Origin: Mycteria americana
Taxonomy: Eukaryota; Chordata; Aves; Ciconiiformes; Ciconiidae
Reading direction: 5' to 3'
Length of the DNA stretch: 64,000 nucleotides
Assembly: GCF_035582795.1 (NCBI RefSeq)
Contig: NC_134370.1
Location: 47,975,501-48,039,500, forward strand
Positions 23,351-38,145 of this stretch are shown in pieces. The notes below the pieces were generated by a model, which saw only the letters and a program-made list of their open reading frames with translations, was not told where the DNA came from and ran no database searches. Position 1 is the first letter of the stretch. Each line of letters begins with the position of its first letter. Both the position numbers and the translations under genes were made by a program.

Positions 23351-26300
23351 CCTTATCAGGCTTTTGATGCAGGAAAAGAGCAACTGGACAACCTTGCTTT
23401 TACAAAACATTCAGCTTACCAGAAAGCGACATTTAAATTCAGTAACACATCACAGGGGCTTTGCACATTAATTGTATGTTGTACACTTTGATGCCGGAGT
23501 TCTTGCTTTAATAAACTGTTTGGGGGGAGGTGGTTGCTGTTTTTTGAGGTTAGCTCCTCCCACCTTTCCCCTTTGTGTAAACTCTGTAGTGCATTTCCCC
23601 AGCATTTGCCTGCACAGTTACTACTATACTGGATTTCTCAACTTTTTTGTTAAAATTAGAAATGTATTTCTGTGATAAGTGTTTAATTGCTGTGGCCTTG
23701 CTATCCCTACGTCTAACTTTTTTTGTCTCTATAAAGATAGAACTGGACCTGACTTAATTTCTCTCCTTTATGTATATTTTTACACTTTCAAACTCTGCTT
23801 TACAGAAAAGGATCAATAAAAAATGTTTATTGTGGAAGTCTGTTTAAAACTTGTTTGTGACATCTGGTATCATTCTTTGTCTTACTGTACTTGACTAAAA
23901 ATGAAATCTGGTCATCAGAACTATCACAGAAAATCTAAACTGCTTTGGTCAATAGGACGCTCATTTTAAATTAAGCTTGTAAATTTTTGAGAAACTGTCC
24001 TCATAACTTGAAGATATTTTTGAGCACAGCTGTAATATCATGTAAGATCTTTCTGAATTTGCTTCATGATTTTTGGTATGCAAAAATATTTTTAGACTAT
24101 ACTTCTAGAATGTGGACATAACCTGGTTTGTGTCACCCACAAGGCTAATCTTAAATAACAATTAGCAAACTGTATGTAAGTCTTGTAGTTAAAATCTCTG
24201 TTAGAATTTTAATCAAAAATTCTCTGTATGAGTCTGTTCGCTGATGGATTTTTCAACCCTGAAAAAATCCTAGGCTTCCTTTTGCATCCCCCCACCCCAC
24301 AGTGTCTGTGGGAAGTTGCATGAGATGGATAATGCACAAACAAATATAGGTAAGGGAGAAACACACATAAAATACAAGAAAAATGGACAGATGTTGGATG
24401 CAATCTGGATGTGTAAGGGAGGCAGGGAGGTGGTGAGCTGAGCTATAAAGTGCCACAGATGCTTGTTAGGCAACAGCACTGATATGCGTAATATATCAGA
24501 TTATGGTAGTAAAAGAGTTTGCCAGATCTTTTAGTGTCTTCCTCTTTTCTGTGCAAATCCACCTTGGAGTGGGAATGAGTAGCATGTTGGGCTGAGCGTC
24601 GGGTTTTATGTGGGCGAGTAATGTGTTTCTACTAAAGTCCCTTACACCTTGACTGGATTTGCAAACTGAGGTAGCTATCTACATTTTTAAAAAATGAAAA
24701 TTTGTGCATCTTTAATGCTAATGTAATGCATAAATGTGCACATACTTTGTAGAAGTAGGATTTCACTTTATCAAGTTGCAGAAATATAATTTGTTTTCTT
24801 AGGGAGATGGATGTATTTAGTTTGTGACTTGCTGTAAACCTCTGAGGCTCTGTAAGGATACTGAAGCTGCTCAGCAGAGCTATGAGGTGAATAGGGCTCC
24901 TGAGAATTGTGTGTGTGGGGAGAATATTCTCCCTTACCCCAGAATTAGAAAGGATAGCCTTTACACTCTTTCTAGCTGTCAGCAATTAGCTTTTCAAGTA
25001 AACATTGAAAGGATTTTTAAATATGTGAAGAGGAGTATAATTATGAAACTCTTACTACCTTAATGTGGCCTGGAAGCCACACTGTGATTGAATAATGTTA
25101 TTTAGATATATTTACTTGGCTAAGTAGGTGAATGTAAAATCCAAACCTGGATACTGTAGTGAGGGCCTCCTTCCTTGGGATTGTTTTATTTCAATTAGCA
25201 TGGTGCTCGGAGCCTTTCTCAAGTGTTGTTCTTGTTCCCCATTGTAGAAAAAATATTTTTCCTTTCTTAATGCTTTTTTTTAAAACCACTTTAACCCTTT
25301 ACCACTCCAGTATAAAGTTGAATAGAAGAAGAATAGAGTTGCTGGCTGTGCCTGTACCAGGATTTGAAATAGGAAGAGAAGTCTCGCTTTCTAATTTTGC
25401 TTGTTCTCTCTTTTTCTAGTACATATTAGTGGAAGAGCAGAAGTCTGCCTTGCTTAACGAACACTTACAAACTTCGGTTGCATCCTGCAGGAATGTAAGG
25501 CCTTTTAATGATGCACAAGCATCACAGAATTTTTAGAGGTCTTAATTTGTCTGAAGCTCAAAAAATGCCATTAACGGTTGTAATTTAGAGTCATTACCAT
25601 ATTGTGAACCCCAAAAGACGTCCGTGTTCTTTTCTAGGCTTTGGATGTTAGAGAGCTAGTCTTTCTTCCCGAGGAGGCTTGGTCTAATCCTGTTGCTGAT
25701 ATTTTCACTGCTTGACAGAGCAGAGGAATGTCTGAGGCCGCAGCAGGGGGCTGGAGAAAGCTGTTAGCCATCAGTGGCAGCAAGAATTGAGCTGTGATTG
25801 GGGAAAGGCTGCTGCACTCCCCTGCATTTGAAAAGAAGTGGCTAGAGCCCAGCAGATTTTCCTTCCCAGGATGAGGAGGAGTAATTTACACATGGCACAG
25901 CACATTTGTCTTGTGGTGCAGGAAGAGATGAAGGCTGAATTTATGCAGCTTTATTTGCTTGAGAAATTAAATGCCTTTCTGTAACTATGGACACTAAGGA
26001 CCAGGATTACAAGTAATTGCTTTATACCTGAAGTGACTCTTGCCCTGCCATGCTGCTCTGATACCAGCTTTGGCTGATAGTTGAATCAAAATTATATCAA
26101 TTTTTAGTGGTGATAAATTCTAGAAAGACTAAGAACTTAAACCGTTACTTCTAACATGATGGATATCAAAGACAAAGACTTTCACAATCTGTTGTGGCAG
26201 TTTATGTAGGTGGTTCATTGTTCTTAATTCATACTTGCACTGGAAATGTTTTCATGGTGAAGAGCTACGTTGTAGATTTATACACAGATATAGATAAATC

Positions 26301-28386
26301 CTGAGTTTTACTTCTTGGCAAGAAAAATTAACATACTATGAAAATTAAGTGAATTTCAGTACCCCAAAGACAAATGCAGAAAAGCTTCTAAGAAGTAAAT
26401 ATGTTCAAATTGTATTTCTGTCTACACAATTGATTTTGCATAGGACTTAAACATAAAAATTTACTTTTTTGATGTCTGAGGTTAAACAGGTAAAATATTA
26501 TTCTGGAACATGACAAAATACTGGGGTATGCACAGGTTACATGGAAATGTAGCTGTGCATTCTTGAAGTTGTTTATTGAAACATTAGTCAATGGCGCAGG
26601 CCTTTGATGTATCCTTTGCTTGAAAAGTGTTATGAATCTCACTGTTAGATGTTAATGATGCCAATATTAAGTCAATTCTTTCTCTGAAAACTGAGTAGCT
26701 AATCAATATACAGAATTTTTTTTGTGCCAAAAATTGATTTTTAACACTTCTTATCTGTCTTCAGCTTTCCTGGGTTCTCTACCTGTTTGTTAAAATAATG
26801 TCCCAAGAAGCATCTTTTACATGGGTATCAGTTTTGTGGCATGGTATGGATCTGACAAAGGAATTAAATGTATATAGTCATTGCAAGGATTTTTCATGTG
26901 GGCCAAACAATATAGTTTTTAATATATTGAAACAGAGAGGTTTGTGAGAATACAACACAGCTAGCTGCCTTGTGTCTTGAAAGCTCCAAAGAAAGCACTG
27001 TAATTACATTCACTTTGCTAATTTAGAAGAATACGACCTATGAATTTGACTCAACAGCTTCTATCAGGCACAGATGTCACAAAAACTTGTAAGTACTTGT
27101 TTTGGTGAATTTACTAGACTTCTAGTATCCATCCAAAAATCTCTGTGGCATGAGAATGTAAGGATACATTTTTAATTTGTGTCAGTCGGAGATAGAGGGT
27201 ACCACGCATACAGGCTTCTGCTGCTAAATTTAGACATAAAGCATAATATTTAGCTCAAAGACCTACTTAAAAATAGTTTAAAAAGTGTACTTGTTTCCTG
27301 CTGTAGAGCAGTACAGACAAGCTCACCTTGTGGGGATTTAGCAAGTAGTGAAATCCCTCATAATCTCAAAGGCAGTTCTCCAAATGAAATAAAGGTGTGC
27401 TGGAAGAGCATGTGTATTAGGCCCAGGGTGCTGAAAGGTTCATGGCTCTTATTGCCAGAGCTTAAAGAGCAGTGCAGCACAACTTAAATTGAAAATATGT
27501 TCATTGTACTGAAGCAACTGATACAGGGTAGGTAAAAAGGTGCTAATCGGATTCCTTTGTTGCACCATTTCATAAGCCTGTGAATTGAGAAGGTGTTGTG
27601 TGCTCGTAATAGCGATTGCATTTCATTGTTTGTGCCATACAGCTTGCTTGCTCTCCAAAATACAGAAGTTATTTTAGGCATTATTGGGTTATTTGAATTC
27701 GTGTAAAGGTGTAGTTGTCAAATGTTGTCTGCAGGTGTCTGACACAGGTAATGGAAGTGGAAGCAGTGGCTGCTGATGGGAGCTTCAGTACTGCTTTATT
27801 CAGGGAACTGATCCTTGTTAATGATGAGGACCTGATGATGAGACTAAGCTGCACTTTCTGTCACACTGGCAAATCTTAATCGATTTATACTTGTATGCAC
27901 TTCTTGTGTTCTTTAGCAGGTCTTTGCTACCTTTTGTGGTATATTTTTCCTGGAGATCTTTACATATTTTGGCTGCTGTGGGAACTTAAAGGAATTCTGT
28001 AGACACAAAACTGGATTAGCAATTGGTTGGGCACTGTACTCCACTGTGTGCACCCTGTCTCCAGTAGCTGTTTCTAGTGGCACTAGGCACTTTGCATGCA
28101 TGCTGTTTATTTTGAAGAAAACTAGAAATTAAAATAAAATGTGTCAGTCTTTTCATAACAGTTTTCATATGGAAATAAATCTACTTGGCTTGTTACTTTG
28201 ACAAGTGGATTTTATTGTAATGTGTTGTTTCACTCTTGACTTGTGCAGATTATACCGTTCTTATGCATATAGTCTGGTCACATAATAGTTTATTCATGAC
28301 TAAAAATTATTTTGGAGAAGGGCAGAGCTTCAAGCAGTTGTCACTTTCCTGAGTCTTTCTAAATGGCTTGAAATCACTATGAACTC

Positions 28387-28902
28387 TTGAACTGTCTTTT
28401 GTTGTTCCTCAGAATATTAACTTTATCACTTGAGAAACGAGCACAATTTGCGTGCACAGAATACATGTTTCATCCTTTCAACCTCCAATTTTACTTTATA
28501 TGGAAATTAAAATACCAAATTCCAAAACCTGAATATTCTCACGTGACTGCAGGGTGTAAGGTGACCTCCTTGGCTCTGATCCCGGTCCAGGAATGTATCA
28601 TTTCTTTGAGTGAGACTTTGAAACAGGTATTACTTTACAATTTAATTGGCTGCATACATCTCAAAAAGGATATAAACCAGTGGGTTTTTCCACTATGGAG
28701 ACATAAAGGCTTGTTTCACAGAAGAGAAGGCATAAACAAGCTGGTACAAGGAACCCTGTATGAACTGAGCCTATACTGTATACTTCAGGGCAAGGAAAAA
28801 AGTCAGATTTTTTTTTTTTTTTTGGCCTTGTGGGTTTTGGCAGCGTCAAACAAAACAGTCAATGTTCTCCTAGAAAAACTAAAGAATTCTTTTATATCTT
28901 GA
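28387..28902 (+). other. Longest intronic open frame, probably non-coding
   Basis: The stop-free stretch is about 171 codons but begins at TTG; the first ATG leaves about 145 codons. The translation is rich in Leu, Phe, Ile and Lys, has a Phe run caused by a poly-T tract (28,809-28,823), and shows no domain. It is listed because frames this long are uncommon at this base composition, not because it looks like a gene. A decayed retrocopy or chance are the alternatives. Confidence 0.15.
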
Positions 28903-31900
28903 AAACATATTTAAAGACCCCCTCGGTCTTTGTGCATTGCTGCAAATGTTGATCAGTCTTACTTTTGCTGGTTCTTGCTTAGTATGGTCACTGAAGTCTT
29001 TTGTGTGTTCTGGTGACACTTTCAGATCTGGGGCAGCAACCAGCTGCTTTGAAACCAAAGGCCACTGACAATTAGAGAAAAGAAAAAAATCCAAAATGTT
29101 TTGAGGGGTAAACCCTTTGTTTTGGAGGCTTTTTCTTATCTCTTGTTTTTAATAACTGAAAGTGATCTAATTAGGGCCTGTAGCTGGATCCAAAAGCCTT
29201 TTGCTGACCTATATTCAGACCCCGTTCATCAGCTCCTGTGTGGTTAAGATCTTTGTAGTAGTTATTTAGCAGTAAGGAGCCAGACATTGCAAGGAGGATG
29301 CATAAGCCTTTTAGGTCTTTGAATCTTGTTTTGCTAGTTGTTTGTTCATTCCTTACGTCAATATTTGTGGCTTATCTTCAATTTTAATCTTACTTTACTG
29401 GTTTTGACCTTCCTTCTTTGTAATCTGTGGCTTTTAATGTCTAAAAGGTCCTAAATATTTGATCAAAATAAGACCTAATTCCCCTTTTGAAGAGAATAAA
29501 TCACTTTAAAAGTGGCAGAAAGAAACCATATGCAGGTGAAACTTAGTTTGAGGGGAAAGATACAGTGTGCAAGCATACACAATCAATTACTGAAACTTGG
29601 CACTAATGTTCCCTCTGCTCCCTACTTAGCCACTTTCAGGCTTATAATGCAACTTAGGTATTTTCCATTAATCTATTTAATGTTAAGAGCTCTGGGTGTG
29701 GAACTTTTGCATGTGCATTCTCTTAAAATCTCATTTTCTCCTGGTCAGCTCTGTCCTGGTTTCTCCAGTTTCTTGTTCAGGTGTACTTTGGTGTGTTTAA
29801 TTCTTTGTGCCAGCTGCATCAAGACTCATTTCTTAATGTTTTAGTGGAGAACAGGGATATAAGGTAGTGTCTCTACAATTTCATAACTGCAAGTAGGACG
29901 TAGTAATAACACGTATCCTTCCTAATGCTGTTTTAGCAGAGTCTGCGGTCCACATTTACAACAAATTCTCTTTTGTGAAAAGCTGATGGTGGAACTACCA
30001 TATTTGTAGTACTCAAACTGGGGACTCTACAATAATCTTGTTACTGCGAACTAGTGAAGGTTGCTAAAGAGCTTGGAAGATGCTAAGTGCTGCAAAAGTG
30101 ATAAGCAGTCTTCATTCTGAGGCAGTGTTAATCAAACTGATTGAATGTGCAAAGGAGGTGGCCGATATGTGTAACATCTATGGCAAAGGAGTTTATAGTT
30201 ATTTGCTGAAATACTTCTAGTTATGATGGTTTTTCCTTATGGATTTGGTAACTAATAACAAGTTGGAAAAAATTATTAGGAGTTATCACTGTTCTCCCTT
30301 TTTACAAAATCTAAGATCTCATTTTGAAGCAATTCCTGACCCATTGAGTCCTGTAAACTTTGTTTAATTCTATCTGAATATTTTCTAGCAAGGTAGTTAA
30401 AATATTATTTAAACACAGGGTATAATTTAAAGCTGATTTTTTTTAAAAAAAAGCTAAATATTTTAAGTTTTGCCTACTTTAAAATCAACATTTATATTAA
30501 TTCATAACTAAATATTCTGGCAGTACAAGCCTGACATTTAAAAGAAATTTGTATGAGTAGGAGGGGGAAGTCACTTGATAAGCACTGGAAGTACCGTTTA
30601 AGTGATCAGCTGGATTCTGACAAATAGCAGGCTTTATGCTAGTGCAAGAAACAGTCACTTCGATGAAAGTTCAGTAGATACTTCACGCAACCTTAAAATA
30701 TTAACAAGGAACAGAAAAATCAGGTCAACTCTGTCTTCTGCTCCAGTCTGTAAATTAAGAGGTCCATGTGAGAAGCAGAGATCGTAGGACCTTGTGATCA
30801 AAGCTGTTCAGCTCACTAACTATAGACACCTTTGTTCAACAGATGGATCTTAAATGTGCAGAACATGGTAAACTTGTAAGTCAAGAGCAGTTAGTGTCTA
30901 TTGTTTTAAAAAAAAAAAGACAAAACAACACCCAAAAAACTTTTCCATGTGTTTACAGCATTCAAGTTAATTCTCCAGAAAAGCAGCTTGACACTGATAT
31001 TAAGTAATTTTATGGTATAAATATTTCTTTCTAGTGTAGTAACATGTAAAAAGTAATACAGGCTGGTTTTAAGCACTATGATTGCCTGATGATACACAAA
31101 ATCTCTTTCTCAGTCCAAGAATTAAGATTTGGTGTCATGATTACAGGGTATTGTCTTGAAAATTATCAACCTGGCTTTGGGGGGGAGGGTTTATAAGAAT
31201 AAAATCAGTATTCTTAGAACAATCAGAGGAGGGGATGACACAAGAAAACTCAGTTTTCTTGTTCTTCAGAGTAATGGAATTAATAGATTGTGTATCTTTC
31301 CTTCCCCCTGCTTTGGTCTGCCTAAGCACTGAAAGGCTACCACCCGACAAAATCCTCATTTAAAAGTTCTGATGACGTATTTTTTTTTTTTAGTTTCAAG
31401 TACAGCACTTCTATGGAAAAAAGGTTGATGGATTTTTAGTAAGTAACTAGGATATTACACATTAAGATCAGTTGCAGGTGAAACTGTATTATGTAAAAAT
31501 GGAACCAAAAGGATCTGTTGCATGTGCAGACATGTTACTGTTTTGGAATGAATTATTTGTTAAAGATGGGGGAAAACTAGGTTTTGGAGCATGAAGAAGC
31601 ATCAGGTTAAATGAATTGTGAAAGAAATAATCCCTCCCCCCCCAGTTTGCGGTGATTTACTACATATTACTTCTCTTCTTTCAGACTTGTTCCCCAGCTC
31701 ACTTGTCCATTTGCGCTTGGAGGCCATACTGCTTACAGATGAATTATAAAAAGCCTGAGACATCGAGCATTTACCTGATCAGTTCATTCTTATTCTCCTT
31801 CTTTATAGTGACAGGTTTGGCCAAAAGAAAAACCTATTGTTAGTGAGCCAGAAACAGGTCTGTGTCTGCGTTTTAGGAATGTGCTTTTAATATTCTTGGA

Positions 31901-32450
31901 CAACTTACCTCGCAACAAGAATTGTTGGTGTTGGAGCTGCAAAGACTGAATAAACTTCCTGAGAGGAAGCAATTGTAAAATATCCAGGAAGTTATTAGGA
32001 AATGCGAACTTCTGCTCCTGTCTGCTAACTATATGAAGTGCTCAGACTTTTTAATAGCACCAACCTGCATGCTGTAGAGCTTGAAAAAAATGGACTTGTT
32101 CTTCAGTAATAAACTCTTTTGTAGACTAGATGTCAGAAATGTGACATCAAGTGCTGTTAAAGCTCGGGCTTTTAAAATGGTTCTTAACCAACCTGAGAAA
32201 AATGGTTCATGGCAGTTCTTTGATGTGCAGTACTCTCTACTGCTGATAGAAATGGATGTAATTCTCATTATTTTTCTTGTTGCTCCAGTTTTAGTTTTGA
32301 ATACCAGCTTGTCAACTTCACTGTACTTCTGCCTGGGAAAAATAGGAATAGAAAAGATAGACAAGGAAAGTGTAATGAGAGGCAGGCCTGAGAAGAGAGG
32401 CATAAGAGAAGATGAACTTGAATTTCTGTACGTTACCATCTAGCTTCATA

Positions 32451-32451
<1 letters not shown>

Positions 32452-32480
<29 letters not shown>
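32452..32480. repeat. Poly-C run (29 C)
   Basis: Twenty-nine consecutive C form the longest homopolymer in the window, placed in ordinary AT-rich intron. The complementary strand could form a G-quadruplex and this strand an i-motif. The length should be treated as approximate. Confidence 0.9.
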
Positions 32481-32481
<1 letters not shown>

Positions 32482-32763
32482 GTTTTTCTTATTTGAACTT
32501 TACCTCGTCTGAAAACAGCCTTACAGTTGGTGCCTGTATTGTACTTTCTCTAGTAGCACTTTTTATTAGTGGCAGAGTGACGTAATGTGTCTTTTGCGTG
32601 GGGTTTTCCCCCTGCCCTGGCTCTCGCCTACCAGCCAGACCTGGTTAGTCTGATGCAGGGGGGGAGTCACTGTGCTGCTGCCATTCCTTTGTGTTTTATC
32701 CCCACTTGATTAGATTGATTTTAAAAGAAAGAAGTATCTTTTTCACATGACTAGACACCCTTT

Positions 32764-32820
32764 ATGTGTGTGTGTTTTTTGGTTTTTTTTGTTTGTTTGT
32801 TTGTTTGTTTTTTTTTTTTT
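32764..32820 (+). repeat. GTTT/poly-T simple repeat
   Basis: TG dinucleotides pass into a T-rich stretch, five GTTT units and a final run of fourteen T. This resembles the complement of a decayed poly-A tail of a retroposon, but no element body is recognisable beside it. Confidence 0.8.
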
Positions 32821-35800
32821 GGTGGAGAACTGAAATCTATGAGAATAAAGAAAATTTTAGATGATTAAATGTGTTCTTTGGCTGCTATAATAGGCATGAT
32901 TTCTTTGGTTTTGTCTTAATGTAAATTAGAACTGTCAGCATGCAAGTACATAGTCTCAGGTGGAATAATGATTGGTTAGCTAACTGCAAGTGTTAGAAAA
33001 GTATGAAATCAAAATCAGTCTGTCCTCTTTCCATATGATAATGTAGACGAGGAATAGCTTTTTTGTATTTGAACGTGACCATTTTGAAACTTGGAGTTGA
33101 GTTCAGTTTTTTCCTAAATCTGATGACATATAAATACTGGTGTCTCTTGAATTTGAGAATGTTCTTGAGGAGAACCGAAAAATTTGAGGAATTTCTCTAG
33201 TGTTGAAGGTGTGAAGGAAAAATATTAACATGGAACAACCCAACTGGTATGTAAAGCTGTCTGTCTCCCTCTTCTCTCCCTGCCCCACTGTTGGTTGTGT
33301 AATGTGTATTTTGTGGCGGTACTTCTACTGTTCAGCACAGATGCTGTTCACTTGTTTTACTATAAGAGTCCAGCAGAAAGTTACTGAGGGATCTGAAACA
33401 TATTTTTGAAACTGCCAAGTGCCATATTTGTCATGTTAATTTTGTAGTCTGCTTTGGGGTCATTTGCTGCTGCACAGACCATGCTAGAACCCTATCCAGC
33501 TGCTTCATCTTCTCTTTCCTCTCCCTAAAGCTTAGACTGACTTGATGAGACACCAGTATACAGAAAGAGCAAAATCTGTGGTGGGCCACATGAAGACAGA
33601 CCCACTATTTTTAAATGTGGTCAGAGTTAGGTTGTGGATTCTCCTCCTAGAAGTAATTCTGTAACTACTCTTTGAGAGAGGATACTGTGTCTCTGGTGCA
33701 CTGGTGCTGCGATATCTGTTATCCCAGAGGAATGTTGCTGTAATGGTGCTTCACAAATTGAAATGCCATCTTTGTAGCAGAGGCATCATCCACTAGTTGC
33801 TTTGAAAATCAGAACCAGCTCATAGACTGATGATGGAAGCTGGCGGTGCAGGTGAAAGAAGTTGCACTCAGTTGCTGTTCCTTTGTCACCTTCTACCTTG
33901 GGAGGAGAGGACGGCTGAGTTTGGTGTTTATTAAAGGTTTTCTTCAAGTTCAGTTGTAAATGCAGCGAGCTGTAGACTACACCTTAAACAGGAATATGGG
34001 AGGGTGCTGCGGTTAAGTCTTTATCTGAAGGAAGGGGAAGAAGCTGTCCTAGCTAGTTACAGACTGCAGACTTGTTGTCCAACTCATCAGGAAATTAGAT
34101 GATACACTTCACATCAGCACTGTATCTCCATGTACTGTACCCTTGCAATTGGCACTGCTGCTGAAAGAAGCATTACTGCTGTGCAACTACAAGTGTGTTT
34201 TCACAGTTTCAAAAAGTAGTATTCAGTGTTTCTATTGCTTTGTTTTGTTTCTATAACACAAATCTGGGAGGAAGGAGGGAAGTAATTAATGGTTCTGCAA
34301 GCAATGTAATGAATAATTCTTTCAATATATTTGTAATTAGCATTGAAGCACTATGCGGGTTTTTTGATGGTCTAAAAAGTTCGAGTTTGATGCGGCCTTT
34401 TTCTTCTTGAGAGCAGTAAATTTTCTTCCTTGATGTGATTACCTTTTTAGTAATTTTGTGGGACCTCTTAGAAATCATTACTGCTGTCAAATTTGCTTAA
34501 GATTTGCAAATATAGACTTGGGAGTCTGCAAGTTGGGACTGTGTGTGCAAATACATACATATATATGCACATGTGTACAAAATTTGCCTTGTTTACTTAA
34601 AAGCAGCTAGAAATGGTGATATAAGTATGGCTGATGTTTGGACTTGCTTGCTCTTTCCATCTCTGACCTGCAGATAGTTTTCACTGCTCAGCTAAATTAT
34701 AGTTTGAACATAGTTTTTTGTGTTCTTTTTTAGCTTTGGCCTCTCAGTGGCTTTACGCATTTTAGCAGCTTGTAGAATGAGTTAGGAAAACTCAATCTGT
34801 TTTTCTGCACAGTTTCATAATAGCTGGCTGTGCTTGCTTGAACTGAACTAATTGGGGTGTGATTAAACTGATTTACTTCTGAAGAGAACAAAAATCTAAG
34901 TACATCATTAACGAACTCTAGAAGGTCATTTAACTTGGTTCTTTTCCTTCTTTCTGCACATCTTCCTGTTTAAACTGGAAACTTTGCAGGACTTGCAGTA
35001 AAGTATGTTTGTGCAGCACCATATTCAGTGATATCCAAACTTTTGAGACCTTCAGGCACAGTGCGATGTAAGTAGTAATTAAGCATGAATGTGCAGGGCT
35101 CATCTCATCCCTCCCTGCCCCCCTCCCGGGTTTAGAAAGTAATTTGATAAAGGAAAAGAACTTTGAAAGCTATTTTATTCTAGAATTAATAATGTAAGAA
35201 GTGGTGCTAGAATTTGATCCAATATTTATAGATTTCTACTGTGCAAGAGTTAGAACAGTCTCATGAGGACAGTTCAAAATTCATGTTTTTAATAATCTCT
35301 TAAAGCTGAAAGAATTGTGGAGTCCTCAAGAAGAGTTCGAAAAGAATTCAATTAGGAAGATTTCTGCATGTTCCTGTACTGTCCAGTTCTTCTTCTTTCT
35401 GTTATTGCTGGAAATGCTTGTCTTCTACTTCAGAATTTTGCTATTTATTCCTGTAATATAATCCTCAGAGAAGGTAATTGTGGTGTTGCAGAACAGGTGA
35501 GACTTCTAGCTGAGAACCCTTGTACTTACCCAAACCCATCTGCCCTGTCTTTTAATCCATGTCACGTGTTGATTTCTCTTGCCTAGCCTTCTTGATGGCA
35601 GTTACAGGTTTTATCCAGGTGCTGTGTTAGTTTCATTGATTACAAATTCTGGGCACTTCTGTCATATTGATGTGGTGATACCAGTATACTCTAAAAGTGA
35701 GAAAGTTGAAAGTTCTAATGTGTCTTAACTGTAATTGTTTCTTGAAATATTTTAGTTGTGGGGCTTTTTTTTTTTTTCCGCATAGGAGCCGATACGTGCT

Positions 35801-38145
35801 TGTTAACCATCTTGAGGAGAACTTGTTTAGAAAGCCTGCAGATGCAATGATCAGTCTGTTTTCAGTTGAAGTATGGATTTGTCTTCACATGGATGTGTGT
35901 TTTGGTCAAGGATTGGCTACTCTGAGAATCGTCACCCAATTCCCAAGCTGGTGCTTGGGAGATAATGATGTTCTCACAATTGTAATATGCTAAGCATTTT
36001 CCGTTCAGCTCTCTGATACACTGCATTTTAGGGAAAGAAACTGTATGTTTGCTCATAAAATTATTATATAGTCCACCTACATTCTGTGCAGGGCTGAAAT
36101 TTCTTGTATTAATGAACTTAGGTCTGTAAAACCTGCTCGAAGAGGAGGAGAAGTGCTGGGGCAGAAGACAGTAGATGGTCTGCCATTGGGACTTTGACTC
36201 TCCTAAGCTCACCTGAGAGCCATAAGCAGGTGTGGGGACATGGAGGAGTGTTCTTACCACACCTGAATTCACAGTTTCCTTTGGATTACCCAGTATCTGG
36301 GGAGCTGCCATCTGTTTGAATTGACCTTGCAGTGTGGTGAGCCTGGGATTGTAGAATTCAAGAACTCATACCCATATCTACAGATTTGGAAAGGAAAAGA
36401 AAATCCCATGTCTAGAAGAACCGGTCAGTTAGTAAGCTGAGAGAGGCTAGCTTGTGCTAGCAAAGATGATCACCCAGACACTTGAGAAATTGCTGAATCA
36501 CAGCAAAGACTGCCTGGGACATACTGATCTTGATGTCAGCCATGCTTCATGAATACACTTTGTTTCTCTTGACCCTGGCAGTGCAGACTGTTGGTCCATG
36601 CCGGTTCTGGCATCCTTACATGACTTACATCTTGGCTGTATTACAGACACAAGACATATTGGGTACTGTAACAACAGTGCTAACACTAGTCAAGCTCTAA
36701 GGAAATGGGCAGCAAACTTTTTAAGGACTATTTTTGGTAATTTTTAAGTAGAGAATGCCTGAACATAAATAGACTTCCCCATCCACTAATGAAAGGATTG
36801 GCGTTTAATTTGACTTAGCGTGTTTTCTGGTTATGCTAAATTACTTTGATGTGGCCCTTGTGGTTATGTATTGAATTTTTTTGCAGCATACTGGCTCCTC
36901 TAGCTTAAAGCCTGCATGGACCAATGTAGCAGACTGTGTTGGTAAAACCTCTGTATGTGTAAGCAAATGGACAAGAAAAAAGATTTTGACTTATTAAACT
37001 GCATGTTAGTCTAGTAAATATTGACTAAATGTAGTTTGGGGCAGGGGTAAGGCTTTTGAATGAAAAGACTAATTTTAGCCTATAGGGAAACTTTAAATGT
37101 AGGATCTAGCAAAGTCTCCAATGGTATATGGGTAGGACTACCTGCTACGCCAGATTTATTATAAATTACCACTGTGCTTAAGGCTTGCCACGCATTGAGT
37201 TCCCAGCAGTGCCAGCATCAGTGATTTTTATGGAAGATTTTCTATGAGGATGAGGTAAACTTTAGTAGGTTTCCAAAATTTTTACCCAAAATAGCTTCTA
37301 ATTTCTACCTGCTTCTGTATAAGAGTTTAGCCTGCTGTTTTTCTCCAAGCTTTATGCTGTTTCTCTGGAAGCCCCTCTTAATGTTTGTTGTAGTTTGTGT
37401 TTGAAAGTACTAGGGATTCTCATTAGGATCTTATGCTTTTTTATCTCCATGTCAGAAAGGTCCAAGAGACTGCCTCCTCAAACAGTAGTATTTCATTAAA
37501 TGCGTGTGATGGGGTTGGCAAGGAACCCTTTCCCCTTTAAAGGTGTGTTTTGTAAAACCTCGAGCAACAGCAGTAGCTTCCTCTGAGCTGTACCAAAGGC
37601 AGATGTATTCAGTTACTTTGAACTGTTTATTTACGGCATAATTCACTGAATAAAATGTCCAGAAGTGCAATTTTTTTTAAAGGATCTGTCCTGTGATTCT
37701 CCTTGAAATGGCTTTCCTTCAGATTATATTTCCTTCAGATTATTAGTACTTATTCGTAAGTACTATTTTTAATCACCCTTATTTTGTATGGAAGTGTAGA
37801 CAGTTGCTTGAATAAGGAACATGAATTATTTGCCTTTAACTGTCTTTAACAATTCAGCACCCTCCTTGCTGTCTGAGTTCAGTTTGCCTGAGACTAATTG
37901 AGAAGAATTAGTTCATCCTTTATTATTGCCAGGTGCATGATGTACAAAGAGGTCCAAGCTTGCACCTTGCTCTTGTAGGTGCTGCTAAGGGGAAGAAAAC
38001 CTTAGAGTGGTGATGGAGTAGTCACTGGGTGAAGGAATGGATAACACATCTAGAAGGACAGCTAGAGTTAAATAATCTGTCACTTCATAGCTTTAGGGAT
38101 TATAATATAAATGTGTTTAAACTGATATTTATTTAAATATGTGAG

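Noticed and set aside
32029-32443. Overlapping frames of 136 (-) and 120 (+) codons
   Set aside because: They mirror each other on opposite strands, have no motif, and end beside the poly-C run. Probably chance.
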